The translations under genes and the position numbers were made by a program. From NCBI GenBank assembly GCA_949152475.1, contig OX424570.1:19774694-19838693 (forward strand): a DNA stretch of 64,000 bases, read 5' to 3'. Below, one piece after another: positions 53,471-64,000 of this stretch. A model generated the notes under the pieces. That model saw only the letters and a list, made by a program, of their open reading frames with translations, had not been told where the DNA came from and did no database searches. Every line of letters starts with the position of its first letter. Position 1 is the first letter of the stretch. Source of the DNA: Terebella lapidaria. Its lineage: Eukaryota; Annelida; Polychaeta; Terebellida; Terebellidae.

Positions 53471-56400
53471 GTATACGAACACATATAGGATTGCCATTTA
53501 ACTCCATTATAACGTTTTATGAGAGAAATCACTTTCAAAATGTTTCAATTTTCATAAAATTTCAGTATGTTGAAGCAATATATATAACTTACAAAATATT
53601 AAAAAATCAGCACATGTTGTTGGAATAGATCAAACGCTACAAGCATTTGACTGTTAGCTGCTGACACCTGGCGAATTCCTCAGAAAGCAAACACCCAGAA
53701 AGGGCCGGTTTGTTTATATGTATTCATGCGCACAGTAACAGCTCCAATCAACATGAAAATTCACATGTACATAGAGGAATACCCATAATACCACTATACA
53801 AACCAAAACAGAGACATTTTAAAGTGATACATGTGCATTTGGAGGAGAAACTGGGAGTTTTTAAATAATATAGTACTTTGATGCCTCATTTTGACCATAT
53901 AAGGAAATCAATACAGGTCCATAACCTAAATAATGGCAATTTTCTTCACATTTTACAATTATAACACCCCACATACAGAGGTGATAATCCCCAATTATTG
54001 AGCTCTTATGTGAAAAGGGAAGACTTGTAGAGAAGAAATAAAACAGTGATTTTTGCACTTAAGAAAGGAAATATTTTGAACAAAAAAGTGAGATTTTCTT
54101 TGGAAATTTTGATTTGACGCCCGATCAAACATGCTCAAGGACAATTTGGGGTTTGTTTCAGATAAATGTATTATTCACCCATATATTACCATCAGTTTGA
54201 TTCCCCTTGGACTAAATATGTCAAAATTCTAAAAGAGTTGGTAGTCCTACCCCGCTGCTTAGCACCAAACACTTTCTACCATACTGCTGTCTACACCAAT
54301 AGTATTCAAATGTCGCAAAATGCTACCACCACACTCTCAATATAGTATATTTCTAAATTAAGCAAAAATTCCAAGGTTTTAATCTTGACAAAACACAAAA
54401 ACGTAGACAATTTGTTGAAAATATGGTTTCTGTAAGCCAGAGATCACCGACATTAGGTCACATAGGTGCCTTGTACAGGGGACTAATTTATGTGCTGTGT
54501 GAAATTTATTTATAAAACACATTTATATGATGGACTGCAATCGACCAAACGGCAAGAGACACATATGGGGTCAAAAATGTGGTTCTACGGCAATATCGAA
54601 AAACAAAATATGGTAAAAAAATTGGAAAAATGCGTACTTGACCAGATATGGTGCCAAAATTGCAAATAATATACCAAATGCATTCTGCAATGCCTAACCT
54701 AGCTTATTTATGATCGACTATATAGGTTGTGGTGATGAATTTCAGAAACACCTAGTATTATCCACCGTTCAATTTTTGGTGGCCATTTCGACACCTTTTT
54801 CGGTTAGGCTGTGTCTGAGTCCAGTAGTCCTCAGTGAAAGTGTATAATATTTTACAGTGATTTGAAATATTGGTTACTATATGAAAATAAAGAAAATAAA
54901 AAGGCACTAACTCCATGTCTTTAGCATTCAAGGGGGGGGGGGGGGATAAACACCGCCGCTATTAGCATGTAGATATAATCCTACATATGTAATAAAAATC
55001 CACGTGAACGAAAACTATGGTTGCAATGGTGAAAAATTCATGAATACTGCACACTATCCACACACAAATTAAAGAAATGCCACAAAACCTGCTAAAAATC
55101 TATAATACACAAAATTCCATGTCCTCGGTTTAGGTATACGAACACATATAGGATTGCCATTTAACTCCATTATAACGTTTTATGAGAGAAATCACTTTCA
55201 AAATGTTTCAATTTTCATAAAATTTCAGTATGTTGAAGCAATATATATAACTTACAAAATATTAAAAAATCAGCACATGTTGTTGGAATAGATCAAACGC
55301 TACAAGCATTTGACTGTTAGCTGCTGACACCTGGCGAATTCCTCAGAAAGCAAACACCCAGAAAGGGCCGGTTTGTTTATATGTATTCATGCGCACAGTA
55401 ACAGCTCCAATCAACATGAAAATTCACATGTACATAGAGGAATACCCATAATACCACTATACAAACCAAAACAGAGACATTTTAAAGTGATACATGTGCA
55501 TTTGGAGGAGAAACTGGGAGTTTTTAAATAATATAGTACTTTGATGCCTCATTTTGACCATATAAGGAAATCAATACAGGTCCATAACCTAAATAATGGC
55601 AATTTTCTTCACATTTTACAATTATAACACCCCACATACAGAGGTGATAATCCCCAATTATTGAGCTCTTATGTGAAAAGGGAAGACTTGTAGAGAAGAA
55701 ATAAAACAGTGATTTTTGCACTTAAGAAAGGAAATATTTTGAACAAAAAAGTGAGATTTTCTTTGGAAATTTTGATTTGACGCCCGATCAAACATGCTCA
55801 AGGACAATTTGGGGTTTGTTTCAGATAAATGTATTATTCACCCATATATTACCATCAGTTTGATTCCCCTTGGACTAAATATGTCAAAATTCTAAAAGAG
55901 TTGGTAGTCCTACCCCGCTGCTTAGCACCAAACACTTTCTACCATACTGCTGTCTACACCAATAGTATTCAAATGTCGCAAAATGCTACCACCACACTCT
56001 CAATATAGTATATTTCTAAATTAAGCAAAAATTCCAAGGTTTTAATCTTGACAAAACACAAAAACGTAGACAATTTGTTGAAAATATGGTTTCTGTAAGC
56101 CAGAGATCACCGACATTAGGTCACATAGGTGCCTTGTACAGGGGACTAATTTATGTGCTGTGTGAAATTTATTTATAAAACACATTTATATGATGGACTG
56201 CAATCGACCAAACGGCAAGAGACACATATGGGGTCAAAAATGTGGTTCTACGGCAATATCGAAAAAAAAAATATGGTAAAAAAATTGGAAAAATGCGTAC
56301 TTGACCAGATATGGTGCCAAAATTGCAAATAATATACCAAATGCATTCTGCAATGCCTAACCTAGCTTATTTATGATCGACTATATAGGTTGTGGTGATG

Positions 56401-57252
56401 AATTTCAGAAACACCTAGTATTATCCACCGTTCAATTTTTGGTGGCCATTTCGACACCTTTTTCGGTTAGGCTGTGTCTGAGTCCAGTAGTCCTCAGTGA
56501 AAGTGTATAATATTTTACAGTGATTTGAAATATTGGTTACTATATGAAAATAAAGAAAATAAAAAGGCACTAACTCCATGTCTTTAGCATTCAAGGGGGG
56601 GGGGGGGGATAAACACCGCCGCTATTAGCATGTAGATATAATCCTACATATGTAATAAAAATCCACGTGAACGAAAACTATGGTTGCAATGGTGAAAAAT
56701 TCATGAATACTGCACACTATCCACACACAAATTAAAGAAATGCCACAAAACCTGCTAAAAATCTATAATACACAAAATTCCATGTCCTCGGTTTAGGTAT
56801 ACGAACACATATAGGATTGCCATTTAACTCCATTATAACGTTTTATGAGAGAAATCACTTTCAAAATGTTTCAATTTTCATAAAATTTCAGTATGTTGAA
56901 GCAATATATATAACTTACAAAATATTAAAAAATCAGCACATGTTGTTGGAATAGATCAAACGCTACAAGCATTTGACTGTTAGCTGCTGACACCTGGCGA
57001 ATTCCTCAGAAAGCAAACACCCAGAAAGGGCCGGTTTGTTTATATGTATTCATGCGCACAGTAACAGCTCCAATCAACATGAAAATTCACATGTACATAG
57101 AGGAATACCCATAATACCACTATACAAACCAAAACAGAGACATTTTAAAGTGATACATGTGCATTTGGAGGAGAAACTGGGAGTTTTTAAATAATATAGT
57201 ACTTTGATGCCTCATTTTGACCATATAAGGAAATCAATACAGGTCCATAACC
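53471..57252 (+). repeat. 1,663-bp tandem repeat, about 2.3 copies
   Basis: GTATACGAACACATATAGG starts at 53471, 55134 and 56797, exactly 1,663 bp apart. Copies are nearly identical; one visible difference is GAAAAACAAAATATGG near 54600 against GAAAAAAAAAATATGG near 56262. The third copy stops at 57252. Each full unit contains a G-run of about 13. The longest frame (65 codons on the minus strand) is identical in both full units but has no recognisable features. It is a young segmental or satellite-like tandem duplication, or possibly an assembly effect. Confidence 0.92.
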
Positions 57253-57825
57253 TTCTATACGATCCACCCCACCTTTAGGGGATGTATAGGCTTATGTACT
57301 ACTTGTTTTTCCACGAGTAAATTTCGGGCTTGATATCCCCCAGAATGTCGTTATATCAATGAATTACATAAGACAAAATAAAACATAATGTATCTGTAAA
57401 CTGATACAAAATGACGATGAAATCATGGTTACTATATTTGACGCGTGTTGACATTACCGTACAGGTCTGTCAATAAGCTACATACACTCTAGTGTCTGTC
57501 ATCAGAGTGGGACTACTCGCATGATCAGATGATGGCGGATTGTTTGAAGTGGGTATCCGTTGCATGGAACACTCTGGCGTATCCGGCTGTCGCGTTTCGA
57601 TATGAAGCACACGGAAATAACAACAAATGTTCAAATTAGGTCTGCTGATTTTACGGGTATTTTTAATCGTATTAGCACAGGTTTAGATTCCAGAACCGAT
57701 TTTTGCTGGCCATACGAATAATTTTCTCAAATTTTGTCATATACATTACTTGTGGTTTGAGATCATTTTCATGTCTGGCAATGAATATCTTCCACGGAAT
57801 ACTTACCAAGGTTCATACCTATTCA
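57253..57825. other. Unassigned stretch after the tandem repeat
   Basis: No gene was recognised. A 36-codon ATG frame at 57535 (MADCLKWVSVAWNTLAYP) is too short to call. Confidence 0.3.
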
Positions 57826-57960
57826 TCGGACAAAATAAACTTGTGTACCTCCTGTCCTTCGAATAATGCTTTAAAGATTCGATCGGGGTACCCAAAAAGT
57901 TTCAGGACACCATATAGCACATTTGTTCCGTGCTCTGGTATTGCCAGAGACTCACTTTCG
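57826..57960 (-). CDS. Candidate exon, unrecognised
   Basis: Following an acceptor-like TTCTTTTCAG, the minus strand reads VTESESLAIPEHGTNV, LYGVLKLFGYPDRIFKALF and EGQEVHKFILSDE before TAG. The text has protein-like composition, unlike neighbouring random frames. It could be a terminal exon or a transposon fragment. No family assigned. Confidence 0.3.
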
Positions 57961-58584
57961 GTTACTGAAAAGAACCAACTTATATTATTGAACATTAAGA
58001 ACCAACTTATATTATTGAACATTCCACACATTACACAAAATTACGGAAATATATCGTATTTTTGGTGTGATAACCATGTTAATAGAGTATTTTGAAACTA
58101 AACGTTCTAATAGGAGTATATATTTGAGAGTCTGCTTACGGTCTTAAACTTGTGTCTTAAACTTGGTGCGTAGAGATCTCTTATGATTGGCAAAAGTAAA
58201 AGCAACAAGTTCGCAACAAATGGTGATTAGCACATTTGATTGGTGTTAGAGAGAAGGCCAACCTCGATTTATCCTTGTCTTGAGATTAATACCGAAAACC
58301 CAAGATGGCCGCCAACACACACATATAAATCAAGATCGATCAAGATATTTCAAGATGGTGAAAACCATCTCAAGATGGTAGACAATATTCGCACTAAGAT
58401 GGTGAAAACGTTCACCAGAAGCTCCACGTGTACTGATAACTACTGATGGTACGACAATCCATGAGCATGGATGAAACCCCTGCAGAACCAACATGTTTCT
58501 GTTGTGATGAACCTAGTATTCTCGAATGATTCTGCAACTCCCTTCGTTTCCTTCAGACCATCGGACTGCTCTGTGTTTTGACTG

Positions 58585-58860
58585 TGGTAGCCATCTTAGA
58601 TTTCCTCCCAATCCTTACAAAAGAGAGAAAAAAATAGCATTTATGGACAATCAACTTCTGTGTGCTTTCTTCACACCATCGGACCGGCCCATCTTTAATC
58701 GCTCTGACTCGGTTGGAAGTTCCAAGTCTTCTGCTGCACTGATTCTGATACTTCGGTTCTCGAACACCTTTAGGGAAATTTCTTCGCTGCCGATTCTCAT
58801 TGTCAGTGAGTTGAAGTCTTCACGGTTGGTTAAAACGAACGTTATTTTCTCCATGAACCT
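58585..58860 (-). pseudogene. Coding-like fragment repeated at 59468-59605
   Basis: The minus strand encodes SIRISAAEDLELPTESERLK within a 67-codon frame. The second copy preserves SIKISAAEDLELP. On the plus strand both share TGGTAGCCATCTTAGAT and CAATCAACTTCTGT-like text. The function is unknown. Two diverged copies suggest a repeated gene piece or element. Confidence 0.35.
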
Positions 58861-58896
58861 GGGTATATACAGGGGAATCCCCTTTCGGCTGAAAGA

Positions 58897-59109
58897 CTAA
58901 CCAGCCAGGTCAGGCCGCTCCACGTAGGACATCAGTCGACAAATTTGCATCTCACCCTGGTGGTTAAACATTGGGTTATTTACAAGTACCTCCTCATAAC
59001 CTTGGTACTTGCGATGGTGTCGGTCTCCAATCCAATTGTAGCCTTCGTACAAGCTCTGGATTTCTCTTGTGAGGTTGCTGTTGCCCTTGTACTCGGGGTC
59101 AGACGACAA
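58897..59109 (-). CDS. Candidate coding fragment, unrecognised
   Basis: The 70-codon minus frame has protein-like text: SDPEYKGNSNLTREIQSLY, EGYNWIGDRHHRKYQGYEEV and NHQGEMQICRLMSYVERPDL. The region 59030-59310 has a diverged partner at 60355-60610 in the same orientation, where the frame is broken. It may be an exon of a host gene together with 58585-58860 (same strand) or part of a decayed element. No family recognised. Confidence 0.3.
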   Translation of the reverse strand: MSSDPEYKGNSNLTREIQSLYEGYNWIGDRHHRKYQGYEEVLVNNPMFNHQGEMQICRLMSYVERPDLAG

Positions 59110-59310
59110 GCCAATTGGCGAGCGAACTACATGCTATTAACTACACGCCTGGGCACTGTTGGAGAGTTCTGAAATGCAATAAATCGACATTCACTACTCT
59201 TCGAGTATCTAAGACTAGCTGTAAAGTACCTGTTTCCCAACAGCATAACAATACTGACCTAAATTTTTGCCAGTTTCTCGGAAAAGTACTCTCGCGAGAC
59301 AACATTGCAC
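59030..59310 (+). repeat. Diverged duplication, copy 1
   Basis: Shares GTACAAGCTCTGGAT, TTGGAGAGTT(C/T)TGAAATGCAA, TTTCCCAACAGC and TCGGAAAA(G/A)TACTCTCGC with 60355-60610, in order. Homology is clear, divergence substantial. Confidence 0.6.
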
Positions 59311-59467
59311 ACTAGAAACTTTCGAGTTTCAGCAGTCGAGCTCAACAAAACGTTGCACGACTTTGTCAATAATGCCTCCGTTTGATTAATCCATGTTCCA
59401 CAACTACAATGTATCCAGCTTTGATCTATCTAGTGTCTACTTTATCTGTTTGTGCTTTATGTTTTAT

Positions 59468-59605
59468 CTGTGGTAGCCATCTTAGATGTCCTCTCAATCC
59501 CTACTGAAGAGGAACAAATAGCAATTATGGAAAATCAACTTCTGTATGCTTTTTGGGCTGGAAGTTCCAGGTCTTCTGCTGCACTGATCTTGATACTTCG
59601 GTCCA
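59468..59605 (-). repeat. Second copy of the 58585-58760 fragment
   Basis: Matches TGGTAGCCATCTTAGAT, CAACTTCTGT(A/G)TGCTTT and GGAAGTTCCA(A/G)GTCTTC of the first copy, with a deletion relative to it. Confidence 0.6.
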
Positions 59606-59685
59606 CAAATACCGGTCCGAAAAAACTATAGATAAATAGTGGGCAAACGCTAGATTATTTATTTAGATTACTTTATAGACTGGGT

Positions 59686-60340
59686 CTTCGCTAAATAATC
59701 CCAAATTTGGTGATTATTTGGATGTCATATATCCTAAGGAACTTGAAATTAAGGATACTACAGACTATCTAGACCTGAGGTTGGAGATTGATAATGATTC
59801 TAACCTGTCAAGATTATATGACAAACGTGAAGATTTCAATTTTTCCATAGTCAATTTCAATTTTCTAAGCAGCAACATTCCTATGTCACCGGCATATGGT
59901 GTGTTTGTTTCTCAACTTATACGCTATTCCAGAGCTAGTTGCAAATATGAGGACTTTGTCTATCGAAGTGCCCAGATAGTCTCTAAACTGCTGCGACAAG
60001 GATATGTTTTACCAAGATTCTATGAAATTCTATGGACGTCATCATGATCTGGTTGATAAATAAAGCGAATCCATGTCTGCCATGCAACTAGATCTATTTT
60101 CATGTTAATTTTGGGGAATTCATGACGGGTGCCACTAGTGGGGCAGGAAATGCTCACTTTCTCCAGAACACCTGATTTCACCTCCCAATGGCCATTTTTG
60201 GGGGGTTCATGAGTTTCCCTGTCATTTTTGTTTTCTCTCACTTCGTATGCCTGATATGACTTTCTGTCCCCGGACTATGAGATTGGATAACGGACCCTGT
60301 TTTGTTTGCTCGGAATACTTAATACTGGGTATTGATTCCA
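59686..60340 (+). mobile_element. 3' end of a Penelope-like element
   Basis: The coding part (59686-60060) reads LNNPKFGDYLDVIYPKELEI, then DFNFSIVNF, SNIPMSPAYGVFVSQLIRYS and ends with a HHDLVDK-stop segment. This is the thumb/C-terminal region that follows the RT catalytic block in Penelope-like elements. The last part lies in a shifted frame. A shared 3' untranslated region (60060-60340) matches 9720-10010. The RT core and endonuclease are absent. Confidence 0.7.
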
Positions 60341-60354
60341 CGTCTACTCCAATC

Positions 60355-60610
60355 TGATCGGGTAATCCTGGTACAAGCTCTGGATATTTCTTCTGGGGTT
60401 GCTCATTCTAATGACACTGGGAGCCAGACGGCAAGAGAACACCTTGTTGTTAACTAGGAACTTGGTCCCTGTTGGAGAGTTTTGAAATGCAAGATAAAAA
60501 TCGACATTTACTCATAGTTTGCTAGCAGTAGAGTAAATGTTTCCCAACAGCTTAACACCACTGACCAAATTTTTCGCCAGTTTTTTCGGAAAAATACTCT
60601 CGCATACAGG
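60355..60610 (+). repeat. Diverged duplication, copy 2
   Basis: Partner of 59030-59310. Together with the Penelope-like 3' end between them, the layout suggests a duplicated segment interrupted by the element. Confidence 0.55.
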
Positions 60611-61052
60611 ACCCAAAAATTGAACGTTATGCCTGTTCATATCTGCTACACAGCACTTTAGGACATCAAACCCCTGGAATTAAGGCTGTTTGATATGACC
60701 AGAAGGGCGAAATCGGGACATAAGTATAGTAAGAATGTTCGATAATTGAAGCAAATGATGTGCAAGACCAGTCATGTACACACGCATTACCAGAAATGTA
60801 ATTTGCATCAGTGCTATTGGTATTATATAATATGCACGAAAAGTTCCAGAGTACTTTTCCAAAATGATTAATCCAATCCAAATATTACTTCCAATAAATA
60901 ATGCAAAACATCAAATAAGCATTCTATTCTACATTTTGCACGTCAATAAGCGTGAGTATTGAGGTTTCTTGGGAACATCGCTCAAATATACCCGATGCAC
61001 CAGTTTCCCATCTGACCTTTTAGCTGCTCAGTTGGATTGATTTGAATTCCGG
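60611..61052. other. Upstream flank of the secreted-lectin pseudogene
   Basis: No coding signal. It should contain the former promoter region of the gene at 61053; no TATA box was recognised with confidence. Confidence 0.3.
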
Positions 61053-62310
61053 ATGATGAATCTTCGCAAATTTCTGATGTTACTTACGGCGATCGGGCTA
61101 ACCAATCCCGGCTGTAATACAGTATGTTTGTTCGACGGATTTCAATACAAGATCTTGTCACTGAATGGCGCAAGAGTCTTCAAGGAACTGATCGTGAAAA
61201 GTACAGCGATGTGCAAGAAGTTATATCTTCTTCACAACGAGGAACCCTACCAGACTGGGCGATGTGTGGCTGTGAGCGTACACCCAGCTGGCTTCTCATA
61301 CAGCTGTCAGATGTTTGATGGCGTCCCAGTTGTGGACAGTGATCTGGTTCCAGCCTGCTACACGGACAGCTTGGGTTCCCTCGATAGCGTGTTGTATGTG
61401 CTGAAAGGTTTGTACAGCCTTCATGGTAGAATGGAAGCGAATGGATGAATGAAAAATACTGGTAGTGAGTAGAATTCTGCTTTCGAAATAAACACGAAGG
61501 TTTATCTTTTTTCTGAAACTATCGTTTTGTCAACAGAAATCCCGTGTCACTCGAGTCCATGTGTTGGTGGCTCCACCTGTAACCGTTTTGGTTCAACAGA
61601 TGCGATTGTCCTGACGCCGCATCCCCTTTTCCACACGGTTTGTAACAAATTGGACATGTATATGTGATAACCGGAATGTGGATTCCGATGTCAAAATGAC
61701 TTGGATGTTGAAATGGAATACACTCGTGAACGTATTAAACTTATTGATGGGCGTATTACTGTGAGACATCCCAAATATATGCTCACATACTGCTCTCAAA
61801 TGACATTTGTTTGTTGATATAGGCATATATAAGCTTAAGATCAGTCAAATGTTCCTTCGCGTAATGTTTAATGTATTCTATGTTTGCCTAGGAAAGGGTT
61901 CTTCATCAAAAACCGATACCTGGGGACCTGTATGAACGCTGATGAAACAACATGAAGCATTTATAGTGCCTCGTGTGAGTTGGACGCCCCAAACACCGAC
62001 CAAATATGGGTGCTGGCCAATGACGGGGTGCGGCACAAGGCATCGCAGAAATGTATGGACGTAGAGGGAGATCGGAGCACTGCCAGTGGGAAAAACATCC
62101 AGCTACATGACTGTGCTGAGGATCACGGCCACGAATGGAAGTTTGTCTACGGAAGTTTGTCTACGGTGACCGCTGTCACTTCTGCATCGAGAATGCTGCC
62201 ACGGGAATGTGCGTGGATGTTGCAGCTAGAGTTGATATTCAACAGTGGGAATGTAGCCGAACTGACGTAGACAATAAAGATCACTGGTGTGAGATCGTAC
62301 CGGCACCTTA
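61053..62310 (+). pseudogene. Secreted protein with apple-like, EGF-like and beta-trefoil lectin parts, broken
   Basis: Exon 1 (61053-61407) begins with a signal peptide (MNLRKFLMLLTAIGLT) and a cysteine-containing PAN/apple-like segment (CKKLYLLHN, GRCVAVSV, FSYSCQMF), ending AAAG/GTTTGT. The next part, from 61537 after CAACAG, starts an EGF-like module in matching phase (EIPCHSSPCVGGSTC). A third part (61895-62310) after CCTAGGAAAG is a beta-trefoil, QxW-type lectin domain: YLGTCMNADET, HKASQKCMDVEGD, NIQLHDCAED, then MCVDVAARVDIQQW. Such modules bind sugars outside the cell. About three reading-frame breaks are apparent across the EGF and trefoil parts, so the locus looks like a recent pseudogene of a host multigene family. 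Confidence 0.6.
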
Positions 62311-62676
62311 GACACATTTGGCCAATTTCGCCAGCATGGATCAAGCCAAGGCAGAGTTATCTGGGTCTGATCTTGGCTCTGTAGTCTTCTTCAATCGAGA
62401 TCAGTGTGACTCGATCTTGATTGCGCGATCAGAATGTAATCCTGTGGTAGGGCAGGGTAGTTTCAAGTCAAGATCACGTCAGCCGATCATATGATTTGGT
62501 CAAACTATCATATGCTGCGCATTAATAATATACACCCTCTAAATGAATGCCATTTAATCCGTCTGTCACCTTTTTAACCCTTGTTGAATATAGAGGGAAT
62601 CGCATGACATGATATTTGGGCGGATGAATTTGATGTAGTTAATAGGATACTAAGAAGGGAACGAGTTATCCGGTTT

Positions 62677-62994
62677 TTAGGTTACCATAACTTTGGTACG
62701 ATAACCTATTGCCATGGTGTTGCTTACGTCGTCCGTCTACATTATTATCTTTAAAGTTTACGGATGAATCTTTCTGAAATTTTGCACAAAAATGGCTATA
62801 AATATTTCAAGAGGGAGGTATTTATAGTTTTTTTTTTCGAATTCAGGAATCAATCGTGCCCATATAGGGAATGATATTCATACTGAATATTCTCATGACC
62901 TTGAGTTGGACCTTTGACCTCATTTTCAAGGTCAGAACACAAAATGCCTAATACATGTATCTTAAATTGCTTAATATCGACTTTACAGCTTGGA
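62677..62994 (-). mobile_element. Repeat element with AAGGTCA core and hairpin, copy 3 (inverted)
   Basis: Its reverse complement matches the tail and one core unit of 27320-28789: TGACCTTGAAAATGAGGTCA, AATATTCAGTATGAATATCA, then TTTAAAGATAATAATG and the 29-nt hairpin at 62679-62707, followed by CTAAAAA. It is short because it has only one core unit. Confidence 0.65.
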
Positions 62995-64000
62995 AAATAC
63001 GGTCAAACATCACCAGGAGGACCGTGCGACAGTACAACGCCTACGATAGTGAAGCTGAACTTCAGGACACCAAACACAGAGGGATCCGTATCTGAAGGCA
63101 GGAAACGAAGCAGAAGACGAATCAGCCGTGCCACCTCCCGTCTTCGGAGAAAAAATGAGAGGCTACCGATGGAGATGTCCGCTCTGGATCGGAGGTTGAA
63201 AGCAGTGCAGAAACATAATCTACGACTCAAGAAAAATTGAAATCTCCACAGTGCACACCACAGAAATTATACGGCGTAAGGGTTTTAGGCCAGAACAAGT
63301 CCCGTCATTGCACAGACATCTGACTAGTCTTCATAACATAGCGAAAGAAATCGAAGTTACAAGCAGAACAAACAAGAACATGGCAATGCGGTGAGGGTGT
63401 ATACGCTCGAAAAACTCACTCCATCACCCATATCAGCAAGTTGGTGAAAATTAACACGAAGAAACTGCGGCAGGGCAAACTAAACAACTCCTGGAAATAG
63501 ATGATGTTTCCACTCTTCTTTCTGGGAAAAAAGATGGGAAGGGTTACAGTCAACGACGAGTTCTGAAGGACTACCTCTACAATCTCCGGGACAGATACAC
63601 TGAAGAAGGGAACTCGGCTGTCTCCTTATCATTCTTCAGATCTGTTGTAGCCGCGGACAAGCATTTGAAGCTCGTATCATATGGGAAGCGAGGGATTGGT
63701 CTGTGCCAGACACACCAAAACTTTGAGCTCAAATTGGCTGCACTGCAGCGACACATTCCCAATATTCCAATGACTGGCGACACTTTCATCGTGAAACGCA
63801 CAACACTGACAACAAGTGAGAAAGAAAATCTTCCTGATATGATCTCTTACCAGGAATGGAAACAGATGTCATATCCATCCAGCGATGGAAAACAGTTCGA
63901 GCGGATGTCTTTGGTCACTGTACAAAAATCACGAAGCGAGTTCATTGCAGTCTGGATCAAGTCACTACAGGTTTTCAAGGACCATGCGATCCGGGCAACA
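62995..64000 (+). CDS. Coding region of an unnamed multi-copy invertebrate family, open at the right edge
   Basis: The first frame (to 63237) is basic: SEGRKRSRRRISRATSRLRR followed by RLKAVQKHNLRLKK. A second frame, from about 63455 to the window end, reads QLLEIDDVSTLLSGKKDGKG, RRVLKDYLYNLRDRYTEEG, SLSFFRSVV, LCQTHQNFELKLAAL and ISYQEWKQMSYPSSDGK. The order (basic N terminus, DDxS...GKKD, RxLxDYLxNLHxKY, CxxHQN) recalls a repeated family of uncharacterised proteins in cnidarians, molluscs and lancelets, possibly transposon-borne. Between 63238 and 63455 the frame is not continuous on the plus strand, so it is either split or decayed. Function unknown. Confidence 0.4.

Noticed and set aside
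53861-55721. Two identical 65-codon frames as a gene pair
   Set aside because: Identity follows from the 1,663-bp tandem duplication; the frame has no domain, signal peptide or other support.

Overview
This window looks like nuclear DNA of a marine invertebrate, most plausibly a lophotrochozoan such as a mollusc. The evidence is split genes with GT-AG introns, an EGF/C-type-lectin mosaic gene, a BTB-BACK-PHR gene, Penelope-like, L1/Tx1-like and Ty3/gypsy elements, and repeats rich in AAGGTCA half-sites. The species cannot be fixed from sequence alone. No rRNA, CRISPR or bacterial-type operon was seen.

Layout. 1-2.1 kb: 3' end of an LTR element (coiled-coil ORF, polypurine tract, LTR about 1.7 kb). 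2.3-3.1 kb: Penelope-like RT fragment and a dispersed repeat. 4.3-11.1 kb, minus strand: a ten-exon host gene whose exon phases all agree. It encodes a 564-residue type II membrane protein with EGF and C-type lectin domains. 14.2-23.8 kb: a whole-looking, young Ty3/gypsy element on the minus strand with look-alike 954-bp LTRs, a 4-bp target duplication, gag, pol and an extra ORF with two C2H2 zinc fingers. 24-31.3 kb: foldback element, TTAA-flanked element, minisatellites and two long repeats ending in the same 29-nt hairpin. 32.9-35.4 kb, minus: a two-exon BTB-BACK-PHR gene of 459 residues, with a second TTAA-flanked element 32 bp upstream of its start codon. 39.0-41.9 kb, minus: 5'-truncated LINE with a 13-bp target duplication. 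42-46 kb: hairpins, a tRNA-like SINE head and a solo-LTR candidate.

46.3-52.0 kb is the most unusual part. A 1,475-bp unit occurs twice. One copy is split by a 1,936-bp DNA transposon with about 300-bp terminal inverted repeats that begin CACAGTG, and with a 5-bp target duplication; the other copy is the uninterrupted empty site. CACAGTG equals the V(D)J recombination-signal heptamer and fits the Transib/RAG terminus pattern, so a RAG/Transib-type mover is a hypothesis worth testing. 52.7-53.4 kb: foldback element built from CATACGTATG repeats with a 6-bp target duplication. 53.5-57.25 kb: 2.3 near-identical copies of a 1,663-bp tandem unit. 57.8-60.6 kb: unassigned coding-like fragments and a Penelope-like 3' end. 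61.0-62.3 kb: a broken secreted gene (apple-like, EGF-like and beta-trefoil lectin parts). 62.7-64.0 kb: a hairpin-ended repeat and a coding region, open at the right edge, of an unnamed multi-copy family.

Two or three host genes carry recognisable extracellular or ubiquitin-adaptor functions. Most of the rest is mobile DNA at various stages of decay. All calls are from reading the sequence; no database search was run.
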